NCBI GenBank assembly: GCA_000697055.1
Contig: JNDT01001927.1
Coordinates: forward strand, 154,061-218,060
Source: Saksenaea vasiformis B4078
Taxonomy: Eukaryota > Mucoromycota > Mucoromycetes > Mucorales > Saksenaeaceae
Length of the DNA stretch: 64,000 nt
Direction: 5' to 3'
In this document: positions 44,951 to 55,987 of the stretch, in pieces
Layout of the letters: every line of letters starts with the position of its first letter
Numbering within the stretch: the stretch's first letter is position 1
Position numbers and translations under genes: made by a program
Notes under the pieces: model-generated
The model's database searches: none
Seen by the model: the letters and a program-made list of their open reading frames with translations, nothing else
Told to the model about the DNA's origin: nothing

Positions 44951-45271
44951 ATGGACAAGCTCCATCTCTCCGAATCATCGGCTAAATACTTAGCCTCGAG
45001 AGCAAAAGCAAAAGAGAAAGAGTATCGACTCTTCTCGAAGTGTCTTTCCTCCAAGCAGCCGCCAAGTATTCATCTTAGACAACGTATAATCCGCATGATC
45101 GATCTGGGAGATGGACAATTGACGCTTCTGCTCACCCTGTTCTCGTCAGCGAACTCAACAATAGGGACTACAGGAGAACACCAAATGATAATAAAAATTT
45201 TGGTTTCTGTACAGAACGTTGTGCTCGAGTTTCACGGTCAGTGGAAGTGTAGAGTGCACCCCACAACTTAG
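44951..45271 (+). CDS. doubtful small ORF between HSP10 and KAE1
   Basis: ATG at 44951 opens 106 codons. The first 45 residues (LHLSESSAKYLASRAKAKEK, YRLFSKCLSSKQPPS) look like real protein. The rest looks less so and may run into an unrecognised intron. No family is recognised. It could be a small gene or the 5' leader of KAE1. Confidence 0.27.
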   Translation: MDKLHLSESSAKYLASRAKAKEKEYRLFSKCLSSKQPPSIHLRQRIIRMIDLGDGQLTLLLTLFSSANSTIGTTGEHQMIIKILVSVQNVVLEFHGQWKCRVHPTT

Positions 45272-45378
45272 CAAAGTAAGATGAAAGCTGACGAAGTACC
45301 AGTATAATCGTGACTTCGTTGTGGGATGTCCCACAGCAAATCCGTTTGCTGCGACAGCTCTTTGACATCGTTGGAGTC

Positions 45379-46657
45379 ATGGTTGTAGCCATTGGTTTCG
45401 AAGGTTCTGCCAACAAGCTCGGCATTGGCATTATTCGCCACGAAAATGGACAAGTAGATATCCTTGCTAATATCAGAGACACGTATATTACGCCGCCTGG
45501 CCAAGGCTTCTTGCCTCGAGATACGGCACAACATCATCGAGACTGTGTCCTGACGGTGTTGAAAAAGGCCATGGAAGAAGCTAACATGACCCCCAAGGAC
45601 ATTGATGTGATCTGTTTTACAAAAGGTGCTTAGCGATCTGCATCTTCCGGACATAAATTTACATTTCTTCGCATGTTCTAGGTCCTGGCATGGGCGCGCC
45701 TCTTACTTCCGTCGCTGTTGTCGCGCGAACGTTATCACTTATGTGGAACAAGCCGTTGGTTGGTGTCAACCATTGTGTAGGACGTGTGTAAGCCTGTGGG
45801 ATAAATACCGATAGATTGAACAATCTCTTGCACAGATATTGAAATGGGACGTGAAGTTACGCGGGCGATCAATCCTGTCGTGCTTTACGTTAGTGGTGGA
45901 AATACACAAATTATCGCTTACTCACAGAATCGATACCGTATTTTTGGTGAAACGCTCGATATCGCCATTGGCAACTGCCTCGACAGATTCGCACGTATCT
46001 TAAATTTATCAAATGATCCAAGTCCTGGCTACAACATCGAACAGTATGCAAAACGGTAGGTAAACTGGACCAGGGGCCGTATAACAGATTCTCATCTTCC
46101 CCATGATGTAGCGGTAAAAAGTTTTTTCCACTGCCTTACACAGTCAAGGGTATGGATGTGTCTTTCTCGGGCATTCTATCGCATATCGAACAGATCGCGA
46201 AGGAACAGTTACCGAAAGGAGAGGTGACGCCTGAAGATTTATGCTTTTCGCTTCAAGAGACACTGTTTGCTATGTTGGTTGAAATCACTGAGCGTGCTAT
46301 GGCTCACGTTGAATCTACTGAAGTGTTACTTGTCGGTGGCGTGGGGTGTAAGTGGCTGAGGAACCTCGAAATCGCATCTGACAGTCTTTGGATAGGTAAT
46401 GTCCGGTTACAAAAAATGATGGAGCAAATGGCTGAACAACGTGGTGGAACCGTGTGTGCCACAGATGAGAGGTAAAGGATTTATACGCAGTTAATTTGAT
46501 TGCTGATACAGGTAACAGATTCTGCATTGATAATGGCATTATGATTGCACATGCCGGTCTTCTTGCATATAAAACAGGGTTTACTACTCCCTTGGAGAAG
46601 AGCACATGTACACAACGGTTTCGTACAGATGAGGTGTATGTAGCATGGAGAGATTGA
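45379..46657 (+). CDS. KAE1: KAE1/OSGEP, catalytic subunit of KEOPS for tRNA t6A synthesis
   Basis: Kae1 transfers the threonylcarbamoyl group to A37 of ANN-decoding tRNAs, within the KEOPS complex. Six exons (45379-45625, 45682-45783, 45836-46055, 46112-46347, 46396-46468, 46519-46657) give 338 aa, the normal length. Markers are the ASKHA-fold start [36 protein letters not shown], the metal-binding His pair NHCVGHIE (split by an intron), [38 protein letters not shown] and the last metal site [10 protein letters not shown]. The frame is also open upstream to 45310, but the ATG at 45379 gives the conserved N-terminus. No mitochondrial leader, so this is the cytosolic/nuclear Kae1 and not Qri7. 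Convergent with the peroxiredoxin gene. Confidence 0.96.
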
Positions 46658-46800
46658 AATAAAGCATGGAACACGAATATATTGTGAATAGCAATAGGAC
46701 GCAACGCATACTTTTCTTTTTCTTTTTTTACTGTTTCATCACTACAGCTTTGATTGCAATACGAAAGAAAAAGCTTCTCGTTCGTGACGGGAAAGAACAT

Positions 46801-47414
46801 TCATTTCTTTTCAGCCTTTAAGATATCCAAAGCATTGGATACATGCTGATAGAATAGGACTTGTGAATCCAGGACGTTTTTGATGATGCCATCCTTTCCT
46901 ATAATATAGGTGGTTCGTCTATACTAGCCATGAGTTCGGAGGCTATTATTACTTTTGCTTCATACCCTGGTAGTCCAAAGTACCACTTCGGTACTTGATA
47001 GGCTTGGCGTAATTCGCCATTTATATCAGCCAAAATAGTGTACGGCAGTTTATGTTGTGTTGCGAATTCACGGTGTGATTCCACACTATCGCTGCTTACG
47101 CCAATGACATCGGCATCCAATTGAGATAATTTCTGTTTAACGCGAATTAATACAATGTCGCAAGTTAGCAATCGTAAAGCTTACTTCAAACTGGTCACGA
47201 AAGGCACATGCCTGTTATGCGAAAGATTCAGCGCAAGTATATGAGACCGCTAACGAACCTCTTTTGTGCATCCAAACGTATTATCTTTAGGATAAAAGAA
47301 CAGCACAAGTGCTCGTTGACCTTTTCCTATAATGTCAGCTAGATTGACATCGACATTATGCTGATTCTTAAGAATAAACGCGGAGGGCGCCACTTTGTTT
47401 AGTAAAGGGTGCAT
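46801..47414 (-). CDS. PrxQ/BCP-type (Dot5-like) atypical 2-Cys peroxiredoxin
   Basis: A thiol peroxidase that reduces hydroperoxides using thioredoxin. Four exons on the minus strand (47259-47414, 47185-47211, 46966-47132, 46801-46918) give 155 aa, as expected for bacterioferritin-comigratory-protein-type enzymes. The active site is YPKDNTFGCTKE (peroxidatic Cys with the P-x-x-x-T-x-x-C motif). The next exon, only 27 nt, starts ACAFRDQFE and holds the resolving Cys five residues later. Other marks: VIGVSSDSVESHREFATQH, LPYTILAD and GLPGRTTYIIGKDGII. The start is the MHPLLNK codon at 47414. No leader peptide or nuclear signal is evident. The gene is divergent from a doubtful frame starting at 47514. 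Confidence 0.94.
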
Positions 47415-47513
47415 GTTAATGGCAAGGAATAAGTATTGCAACTCAGCCGGACCGACAACGCAAACTCTAACGCATGACGCACACGTGAGATGCGGCAGTA
47501 ATTGTTGTGAAAA

Positions 47514-47914
47514 ATGAAATTTGTAAAAGTCGTGGAAGACTGGGCTGAGGGAACGTTAAGTTGATTCCGTCAGTGGGCATCCTATTCTGGAAAAGATCGT
47601 CATCCTTATGCTTTCGTCGTGACGATATACCTGGGACGATTCTCCTCATTCGCTTCAAGAAAAAATGCGAAACATCCACGGATCCAAATCTGTGGGACAT
47701 GCTGCCCAATGCCAATGGAAAAATAGCTGAAAAGGATCAATGGCTCGTGCTGAGAAATATTGACAAGTCCTGGGAAGAGGTTCACGTTGTGAAAGAAGAA
47801 GAACGGTTAAACGGTAGCAAGGGTTTACTCAATTGTCCATGTAACATCACTTATCCATTCTTTTTACTCGTGGACAAGTTTACTGTATCTTCCCTACAAT
47901 TTCTGAGCGCCTGA
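47514..47914 (+). other. probable small protein gene with an apparent frameshift
   Basis: ATG at 47514 opens MKFVKVVEDWAEG and then stops. One base out of frame the sequence continues VKLIPSVGILFWKRSS, RDDIPGTILLIRFKKK, then KIAEKDQWLVLRNIDKSWEE to 47914. The two parts read as one protein of about 130 residues if the GGG at about 47545 were one base longer. Either a sequencing slip, a true inactivating shift or an unseen splice. I do not recognise the family. It lies between the peroxiredoxin and Rho genes. Confidence 0.38.
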
Positions 47915-48081
47915 GAATGTCCTTCTTCACGCGCAAATACCTCAATCTTTTCAAACTCAACTACCGAAAGTGGCAGGGCGAGTTTTTGGCGCAGCTGCAG
48001 AAACGGAGGGCAGCGTTTGCGAGTCTTATTTCTCTTGTCTTTTTTGTTCTTTATTGTTGTGCTTCTTTCCGTCTTTAGGTC

Positions 48082-49105
48082 ATGAGCTCACCAATACAAA
48101 GAGATTATATTCGTCGAAAACTTGTCATCGTTGGTGATGGCAACTGCGGCAAAACCTCTTTGCTCAGCGTTTTTACTCAGGGCTACTTCCCAAAAGTAAA
48201 AGCAGAATCGATGAAAGTCGTCATTAACTCCTTTTCGTATAGGAACATGTAAGTTGCGGTATTTTTAGACATTCTGGACTAAATACGCCCGAGAAAAGCT
48301 CCCGACTGTTTTTGAGACACATGTGAAAGATGTTGTTATAGACGGCAAGGCCGTCCAGCTAGCGTTATGGGACACAGCGTAAGTACAACATCATCATGGG
48401 TCCAACATTGTCTTAGTCTTTATGTTATTCTCATTTTAGTGGCCAGGAAGAATACGAGGTAAATGCCGAGATGACCCGATTCCTTTAAACATGCCCTTGC
48501 TCGTCATTAGCGAATCCGACCACATTCCTATGTAAAAGCCAATGTTGTACTTATCGCTTATGCTATCGACAGCCGCGACTCGTTGGAAAATGTTACCACA
48601 AAGGTAAGACAAAACAATGCTCGACAAAATCACCGACCACAGCCGATTATTTGTTCCGCTAGTGGATCGAGGAAGTCAATAAGGAATGTCCACGAACCCC
48701 GGTCGTACTTGTTGGATGTAAGCGCGATATCCGAGACGGAACAGAACATACATTGGCAAAAGAACACGTTGACAGAATGAGATCAAAGCGTGGCGATAGC
48801 GAATTCGTGCTTAAGAAAGACGTGAGTTTGCAAACGAGCTGTCCCTGAATCTTTCTACTAAGCGGGTCTTGATCATTGGGTCCGTTTTTAGGCGGATGAT
48901 GTCGCCAGCTATATCGGGGCCAGATGCCACGTAGAATGCTCTGCCCTTACTGGAGAAGGCGTCGATAACGTCTTTGATGTAGCCACCAGAGCTGCCCTGG
49001 TAAGTGAGAAAAGTAGAAGAACTAGTATTGTTTCTGAACCTCCCCACTTCTCAGTTGCACAGAGTAGATGGGCAGAACGGAGGATGCTGCTGTGTGGTTT
49101 CATAG
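48082..49105 (+). CDS. Rho-family small GTPase
   Basis: A Rho GTPase controlling actin, polarity or cell-wall synthesis. Eight exons (48082-48195, 48243-48248, 48299-48378, 48440-48458, 48511-48603, 48663-48821, 48892-48999, 49055-49105) give 209 aa. G-box motifs: P-loop [12 protein letters not shown], switch I PTVFETHV, switch II WDTAGQEEYERIRPHSY, base-binding [14 protein letters not shown] and [14 protein letters not shown]. The C-terminus GGCCCVVS is a CaaX box (CVVS, predicted farnesylated) with extra upstream cysteines that may be palmitoylated, and lacks a strong polybasic stretch. It is Rho1/Rho2/Rho3-like, but the subgroup cannot be fixed by eye. Two exons are tiny (6 and 19 nt). A CTTTAG just before the ATG may be the acceptor of a 5'-UTR intron. 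Confidence 0.95.
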
Positions 49106-49417
49106 TCAATTCATACACCTACCATGTATTACTATTACTGGTCCAAGTTATCGTTTATCTAACTACATAGATACCAAAGGTGATAAGCTATATTATATAC
49201 CTGTGAAATGGATATCTATTCAAGATGGCGTGTTTCATCGCCAAGAAAGACAAGATCATATTTATTCTATGTGGCCAATTACTTTATTGTAAAATTCAAG
49301 AAAAATAGTGAATATCCCCACTTCTCTCACTGTTTCCACATCCATGAGTATTTAAATAAGGTGTCTTTGATAGGGTAATAGCAAGAGTGGTCTTCCAAAT
49401 TACTGCCTGTACTGATT

Positions 49418-49896
49418 GTGCGGGGCACAGGGCGGTATTACTTGTTTAAACGGATTAGAGAAATATGGCATCACATTCGGTCCACTTCAAAATTAGAGAT
49501 GATGGCCATTTCCGGCCAACTACCCGAGAAAAAGAAGCTTCAATTGATTATACTTTATCATTTTGGAACCTCCATATTAAAAAGTGGACCATGCTCTTTC
49601 CTTTTTTTTAAATTCCTTTGCGTTATTGATCTACTTGGATTGCAAATGGTGCGTGTCTATCTATGGCTTTTTACCAACTCATGCATCACGCGGATGTGAT
49701 TATTGCCTGGGAAGATAATTTATTGCTTAGCATCATCATCATGTCTTATGTTTCCTTCTTTGGACCCATGTTAAATATAGCTTTATGCCGATTGACAGGA
49801 AGAATTGCTGCCAATTTTAGCTCACTAAAACCACAGCGTATGTTGAGCGTAACGCGATTAGCGATTGAACTGACATTCTTGTTATACAAGAGCTAA
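49418..49896 (+). other. possible membrane-protein gene broken at a poly-T tract
   Basis: Coding-like pieces: one frame reads DYTLSFWNLHIKKWTMLFPF up to about 49610. After a run of eight T another frame reads MAFYQLMHHADVIIAWEDNL, LLSIIIMSYVSFFG and GRIAANFSSLKPQ to a stop at 49896. Two hydrophobic segments and a W-E-D motif before a helix are vaguely like fungal peroxisomal or ER membrane proteins of the Pex24/Pex30 type, but I cannot assign it. Either a decayed gene or one with unrecognised introns. Confidence 0.33.
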
Positions 49897-49905
49897 GACA
49901 TATGT

Positions 49906-51510
49906 AAATATGTCCTTTTTTTATGGTGATCATCATCGCGTCATATCAACACAGACGCATGAGCAGGCACAGTTCGTGCAGGACCTGTCGCCGTGACCCT
50001 CCGCTTGAAATCCAAATTCCGATCGAGACATGTTTCTCATTTTAGGTGAGGAACTTCCGTTCAGACAAAAGCAGGCGTCTAAGTTCTCTTGTGAAAACAA
50101 GCACATAATAAACGCAGATAAGAGCTCGTTTATCGGGATTACTACATGTCGTGACTGGTATGCTTGAGCATTCTACACTAGCGTTATGTCCGTTCTGCGT
50201 TATCTTCTACATCTAAATAAGGATAATCATAGAATAAACAACGGAAAGACACGCACCGTGAGAGTGGTTGAAATATCAAAAAGGTAACAAGTGAAACTTA
50301 GCGTAGGATCTTCTTTATTCAATGGCAGGCCCTTTCTCTTTATATTAAAATATCTACTGGTCTAGATGGATCGACCTGTAATTATGGATGCGATAGATCA
50401 ACTGTTCTCCCACGTAGTTGGGACCAAATCTCCTTACTACCACATCTGTTCCGTGGTAGGTCACGCAATTTCCGAGAAGTCCGTTGCATAAACAGGGAAG
50501 TATTAGGATCGAGCGATCCTGTCTTGTATAAGTCCATTTTCATTGTTCGCCTTACCCTTTTAGATATTACGATCCACGCATAACTAGTGCCATAGCCGTT
50601 GAATAAAATAATGATACTTTTTTCAGAAGAATGTATGCCTTCAGTGAAAGTTTTCTCGCTGGTCTGATGAGCATGGGTCGCCTGAACTGTATCAGACTTA
50701 ATCTCTGACGATATAGATACAGTTTTAGTCGCTTACTGGTTTCTGATCTAATTTCTACCCGAATAAATAACGCTCTAAGTCTCACTGTATTCAACCTACA
50801 ACCAGAGTTGTTGTATTCGATTGCGGAGTCCTTCACTGGAGTAGTGATTCAAGACAATGTGGCTATCTCATTAATCACTTGCGAAATATACACGACAAAG
50901 GTCTGCTTATTTGCACAGCGAAACGTCAAGCGCTTTTCTCCCTAGCTCCCCGCGCAAGCATGGGGCAGTTTGTTGCAACATCGTCTTTGCAGCCGAGCAG
51001 CGCCTTGAATAGACATCGACATTTGCAACTCTAGAGGAAACTCTTACTGAGTTTAGTGATCCGTTACATATTCTAGCGAATGTTCAGTCTCTGTGTTGAA
51101 CCTCGCTGTAAAACCAAAGATAGTTTAGGTATCCTCTTGCCGCGTATATAGTATGACTAGCATGACACAGCTTGCTACAAAGTAGATCTCTAAGGTAGAT
51201 AACAGAATCAAGGGCAATATATACGAGAGAGTACACCAGCTTTGTAGTGATTGAAATAAGCTTTAGGTAGAACATGGCTAGCAAAGAGAAAAGTCCCGAA
51301 ACTCGATCAGAATGCCATATAGAATACATCTAGGAAATTCTATTTAGCATGTACGCTACTTACTATATTACATAAGACACGATCTTTTACTTCAATTTGC
51401 ATACCGTTGGCGCTTTGTCCACAGATACTATCGTCCCAATAAAGCTGCCATTTACAAACTATACTCAAAAACAGTGATTATCCCGACGGTTCCTCTAACT
51501 ATCCGTTTTC

Positions 51511-51541
<31 letters not shown>

Positions 51542-52728
51542 GCAAAGATGATTGCTTGGATCGCACACACTCAACCCCTGTATTACGAAACTCTGAGCTT
51601 CGGGTCTCCCGCAGATGAACCCTGCCATAGTAAGTTAAGTTATCCATCTTGTGGGCTCATTATGGGTGCAAATACGACAGCTGTGGAAGATTAAGCAGGT
51701 AATTTACAATCCGCCAAGTAGTTGATACCATGTATGTGTACAGACTATGCAATGGTACGATTTAGAACAAGGAAGCTGCGCCTTTCAATGGCACTGAATT
51801 CAATGACGCTGCTATTTCATGCAACATCCGGTGGCGAGATAATAGTCGTCTGCCAAAGCACCCTGCTAGCAAATAAAACGATCTTGGCCTAATGATCGAA
51901 ATTGTTTCAGGGTGGCTGTAAATGATGTTGGAAAAAATGGTTGGGGCTGGGCTTATGACTTTCTTCTCGAAACTTTAGCGTCTTTTTTCAATGTTACTAG
52001 ACGGAGCTAGAAAATCAAGCGTGCGAAATTTCATACTTTTCCAGTTCTCATCTCTATTGATCAGTGTCACAAGTACCGCCACGTTGCATTGTTTGCAACA
52101 CAGATAAAATGATAAGAAATGAATGGCGAAACATGGTGCTACAAAAGGTTCGCATGTTCCACCGTTCGTGGGCTGGATGGCGATCCATAACGTACCTGGC
52201 GACTACAAACAGCCTTTTTTGGGTTTCTTAGATGACTTCTTCCGTTATATTAGCCCTCACCCAAAGAAGGCGATGTTGAATTGTGAGTGACGAATGGCTA
52301 CTTTTCACGATTGTACATGAATACTTTGACAGATAGAGAGAACTATCTTATTTATTTGTAAACAAAGTGTTCGTGCTACTTACTGATGTGATCAGCAAAG
52401 CGATTCTCATGGATGGCGGTTAAGTATATCGACTTGGTGCATATTTTGAAACGTGTAACCGCTCGTATGTGTTGTATGCAGAACATTCACGGCTGTCATA
52501 GCGGCAACAAGTAGATCCTGCAATGCACTCCAGAAATGCGACACGTAAATAGAAACGCCACTGAGAGCGTCTTCGACCATCCTATCGGACTAGATGGATT
52601 ATATGCAGGTCTAAAGACGCCCTCACAGGAAGACCATATATTATATATCAGATTTCGACTTCGATTGCAGTAGCTGAAGGAGATATATCGGATAGATGAT
52701 GATGTTATAGCACTGTAAACATAACATG
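49906..52728. other. gene-poor stretch with decayed coding fragments
   Basis: No intact gene. Coding-like fragments on the plus strand at 51783-51880 (EAAPFNGTEFNDAAISCNIR), 51910-52010 (VNDVGKNGWGWAYDFLLETL) and 52122-52290 (VPPFVGWMAIHNVPGDYK, FLGFLDDFFRYISPHPKK) are in order and may come from one dead gene or mobile element. Minus-strand ORFs at 50567-50836 and 51084-51329 show no motif. Confidence 0.42.
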
Positions 52729-55575
52729 CTATTGTCCATATATATTAACACGATAATGTAATCGATTCAATCTATCTAAATCACTCTCTAAATCCTGTCG
52801 CTCGTTATCTTGGTCAAGATCCTCTGCTGGTGGCGGTGGAGTTGGTGTCGCTGTAGGAGGCAACGGTGTCGGAGGAGGCATTAGGGCTACATCAATGGGC
52901 TTGGGTAAGTCTTCTTCGTCTTGCACGATATCGGTTTTGGATGGGACATGGACTGTGACAAAAGTCAGTGGTTCTACCACATCCTTTGACTTGATTTCTT
53001 TTGGTTTTTTTGGCACATTGGCAGCAGCCAAAGCAGCGGCCACCTCATCGTCTGTCCGATTCATCGGACATAGGAGATCTTCGGGATCAAAACGATAGTA
53101 CATACGATTGCACGCGGATACTTTTCTATGAAGCACTGCTCCTTTATATTCCAAGTGTTCGTGATTTACTAGTCTTCCCCAGAGATCAACGACAGGCAAG
53201 TCATCAAAGGACGGCAACCGACGGTTTGGTAACTGTGATAAAATCGTATTCCGTTGCATGAGAGGCACGAGGAAAGTGCTAAGCGTTCTATGGCGCCGTT
53301 CTTTCTTCACGTGGGTGCCATATTCGAGATGGTTAGTCGAGAAGGATTCAAATCCTTGGAAATTGGGGTAGAGCATGACATAGGCTCGTAGATAAACAAG
53401 CTCAATAAAATATTTCTTCCATGACTTCTTCCATCGCACCGAACGACTACGTGGAACTGTAATGTTTAAGGTGTGTCCAGTGCGTTCGTCTTCAAGTCTT
53501 GCAGTAAGATAGGCATGGAATTCACGCCAATGCTCTGGAAAATAGACCGCTCCCCAACTGCATGGTACCTGACTCATGTAGGGCATGTGAGGCGGATAGT
53601 ATGGTGCTAAGACTTTTCGTGCATCCCATGGCCTTCGGCCTTGAGGTAACAGTTCGATATTGCGTGGTGCATACATACTAACACCATACATAGATCGCGA
53701 GAGGCTAGACTCGGTATTGTACCGGTACTGGAGGATGCTATACTTTGCCCACGTGTAAAAGAAAGGAGACACTTCGACATCGTCTTCCAGCATGACAGCG
53801 TAGTCATTGTTATTCTTCGGGTACCAGGCCTCAACAATAGCAGGCATCAACCCTCCTTTCTTGATACGATGTCGTACCGACTTTTCTCCATACCGCCAGG
53901 AAAAATTGTTGACAAGTGTCCGTGTTACACGGTCAGCCGATTGCTCCATCTGTATTGTCAAATCGACTTTGTCACCTAGAAGCCTCGCTTGGCTGATGGA
54001 TCGTAATAATCGCGATAAGGCGTGAGGGCGACGATCTGTAATAATGACGATATTGATGTCCACCGTACGCCAATCTAATTCATGTAGCAGAGATTCAGAT
54101 TAGGAAATACAATGGAGTAGCGTGTGCTTACGTTGCAGGCTATCTAGAGATAGCTCCGAGATCCAGAGAGCATGGCGAATATCTTCGGCAGGCAAACCGA
54201 TAGTTGCCGTTCCTCTTCGCTTCGCGGCGGATTCCACAACGTCGTAAATAGGATGATCTCGCATGATATGAATGAGCACGCGTGGCTGAAGCACTTGAAT
54301 CAGTTTCAAAAGACGGGAATTTACTGTGGCAGCAGTGATGATCTCGTCTAGCTCCATTAGATCAAGGTCATGGACAACGATGTTGGAACAGTTGGTTATC
54401 CGAAAAATATCTTCTAGTCTCTGTCCGGCCATGCCTCGATATGCACCAGTGACAACTACATGCACGGGATAGCTGAATCGACAGATAAGAGGGTGTAAAG
54501 CGAGAGCCTGTTCAGGACCATCCACGAAAAACATGAGCGTATGCCGTTTGTGTTGCCGTTGGAACACGGCGATTTGGCGATTGTCCAGCGCTGCTGGACT
54601 AGTATGTAACTGCAGCTGACGGCGCCATGCATGATTGGACTTGAAAGCTTGTTGGATATCTGTACAAGCATTGGTCGTCAGCGCCAAGCGATAATCCCTC
54701 TCTGGAGTAGGTAAGATGATTGTGGGTATATTGGCATGGAGTTGTAGCGTCTGGCTGATGTAATGAGCTAGAGGGGAAGCGAGTCGATCGGGTTGTGCAT
54801 CCTTCGTAAGATGAGTATACCATGGTTTACGGAAAAGCCAAGTTCCATGGATCATATCTACGGGCTGCGTCGTGGGTGGCAACTTGTCAAAGGCTTCGGG
54901 TAGACAAAGGATATGTGTCTTCTTGTCGCCATTGAGATTTGAGGGCAATAAGGTGGCATGCGTTCCTAGTAATGCATGTTGATACTCTTTGCTCTGCATT
55001 GCATCATAGATATATTCGAGGTGACGTGGACCAGGTAGGCCTCCATCAATAATCCAAGCAAAAGGCGTATCGACGGTGTGAATGATTTGGAGCCATCGAG
55101 CTTCTGCAGCACTCCCCGTTGCCGATTGTTCAGGTATGTCTATTGTGATGATTTCAAAGTGTTCAAGCGACTGAGCATGATACTCTACAGCGGTCTGTAG
55201 CGCAGAGGGACAAACGATTAAGATACGTTTCATTGGCGTTGACTGGGATGCAATGGCGTTAAGTTGCGATTTAATCGAGGATCGATCTTTGACATGGACA
55301 ATGGCAGTGATCTCTTCCTGCGTGGCAGCAGTTGCCAGAGATGATAATGAACGATGATCATGACCTTTTGTACTGTAGGTCTGTAGCTTTTGTAGAAAGG
55401 TTGACTCGATATTTTGTATTTGAGACTGGGAGTCGACCCGTTCAGGGGCAATTACCCATGTATCTAGTGGAAAGGGGCGTGATAAGCGAGAAGAAGCAAA
55501 CATAGGCGAAGGTACCTGTTTTCCAACTGGTAAATTGCGGCCAAGACAAGGTAATTTTGACTGTTGCCGAGTCAT
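52729..55575 (-). CDS. large glycosyltransferase-like protein (GT2-type domain in the C-terminal half)
   Basis: Two exons on the minus strand (54132-55575 and 52729-54074; donor GTAAGC, acceptor AATTAG) join in phase to 929 aa. The N-terminal half has a sugar-nucleotide-transferase look (ITAIVHVKDRSSIKSQLNAI, RILIVCPSALQT, FAWIIDGGLPGPRHLEYIY). The C-terminal half starts NIVIITDRRPHALSRLLRSI and carries the acidic motif YAVMLEDDVEVSPFFYTW, expected for a metal-binding DxD-like site of GT-A enzymes. The end is Pro/Thr-rich. Upstream, in another frame, lies a typical Golgi signal-anchor (see findings), so the true N-terminus may be longer than the ATG used here (55575). Its likely role is Golgi glycan synthesis. 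The donor and acceptor sugars are unknown. Confidence 0.8.
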
Positions 55576-55714
55576 TATGTATTAAGGGTCTTCTGGTGAT
55601 GGTTGAATTTTTTATGGTTGTTGATGAGGACGAGAGGAAGCGATAAAGGAAGAGAAATGACAATGCAAATGTTAGACATAGAAAAGTGTATCGTTTAGGG
55701 AAAGAACACCACAT
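55576..55714 (-). other. possible signal-anchor exon of the glycosyltransferase gene
   Basis: The minus-strand ATG at 55714 opens MWCSFPKRYTFLCLTFALSF, then LFLYRFLSSSSTT. It has a short basic N-terminus plus one hydrophobic helix, the standard type II Golgi anchor. The frame runs past 55575 but is one base off the main glycosyltransferase frame. No acceptable intron joins them by eye. Confidence 0.45.
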
Positions 55715-55987
55715 GAAAGCACGACGTGTGTATTGGTTGATAATATGAGAGAAAGGCACGAGCACAGAAAAGCAGAAAAAAAAAATAGAAAAAGGTGCAC
55801 AGTCTTTGGCTGTCGCTTGTCAAAGCTATCCACGGTTACACAAACTTTATAAACGCCCAGGCTACGAGGGTAACGAAATAGAAGGAAAAAAAAGATGATA
55901 TTAGCTTGGCGATGAAAAGTAAGAATGTTCTATATACAAGCAAATAGGGATGGGGGACAGAGAGAGGGGGAATAAGAGGTAGGCTAT

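Noticed and set aside
45268..45654. 128-codon minus-strand ORF opposite KAE1
   Set aside because: Antisense shadow. The plus strand encodes the conserved Kae1 N-terminus.
51521..51545. TTTTC pentanucleotide/poly-T run as a CRISPR or satellite array
   Set aside because: Simple pyrimidine tract without spacers. No CRISPR-like structure exists in the window.
51585..51640. possible tRNA-like sequence (GAACCCTGC with GC-rich flank)
   Set aside because: No acceptor stem or D-arm could be paired. No tRNA or rRNA gene was found by eye anywhere.
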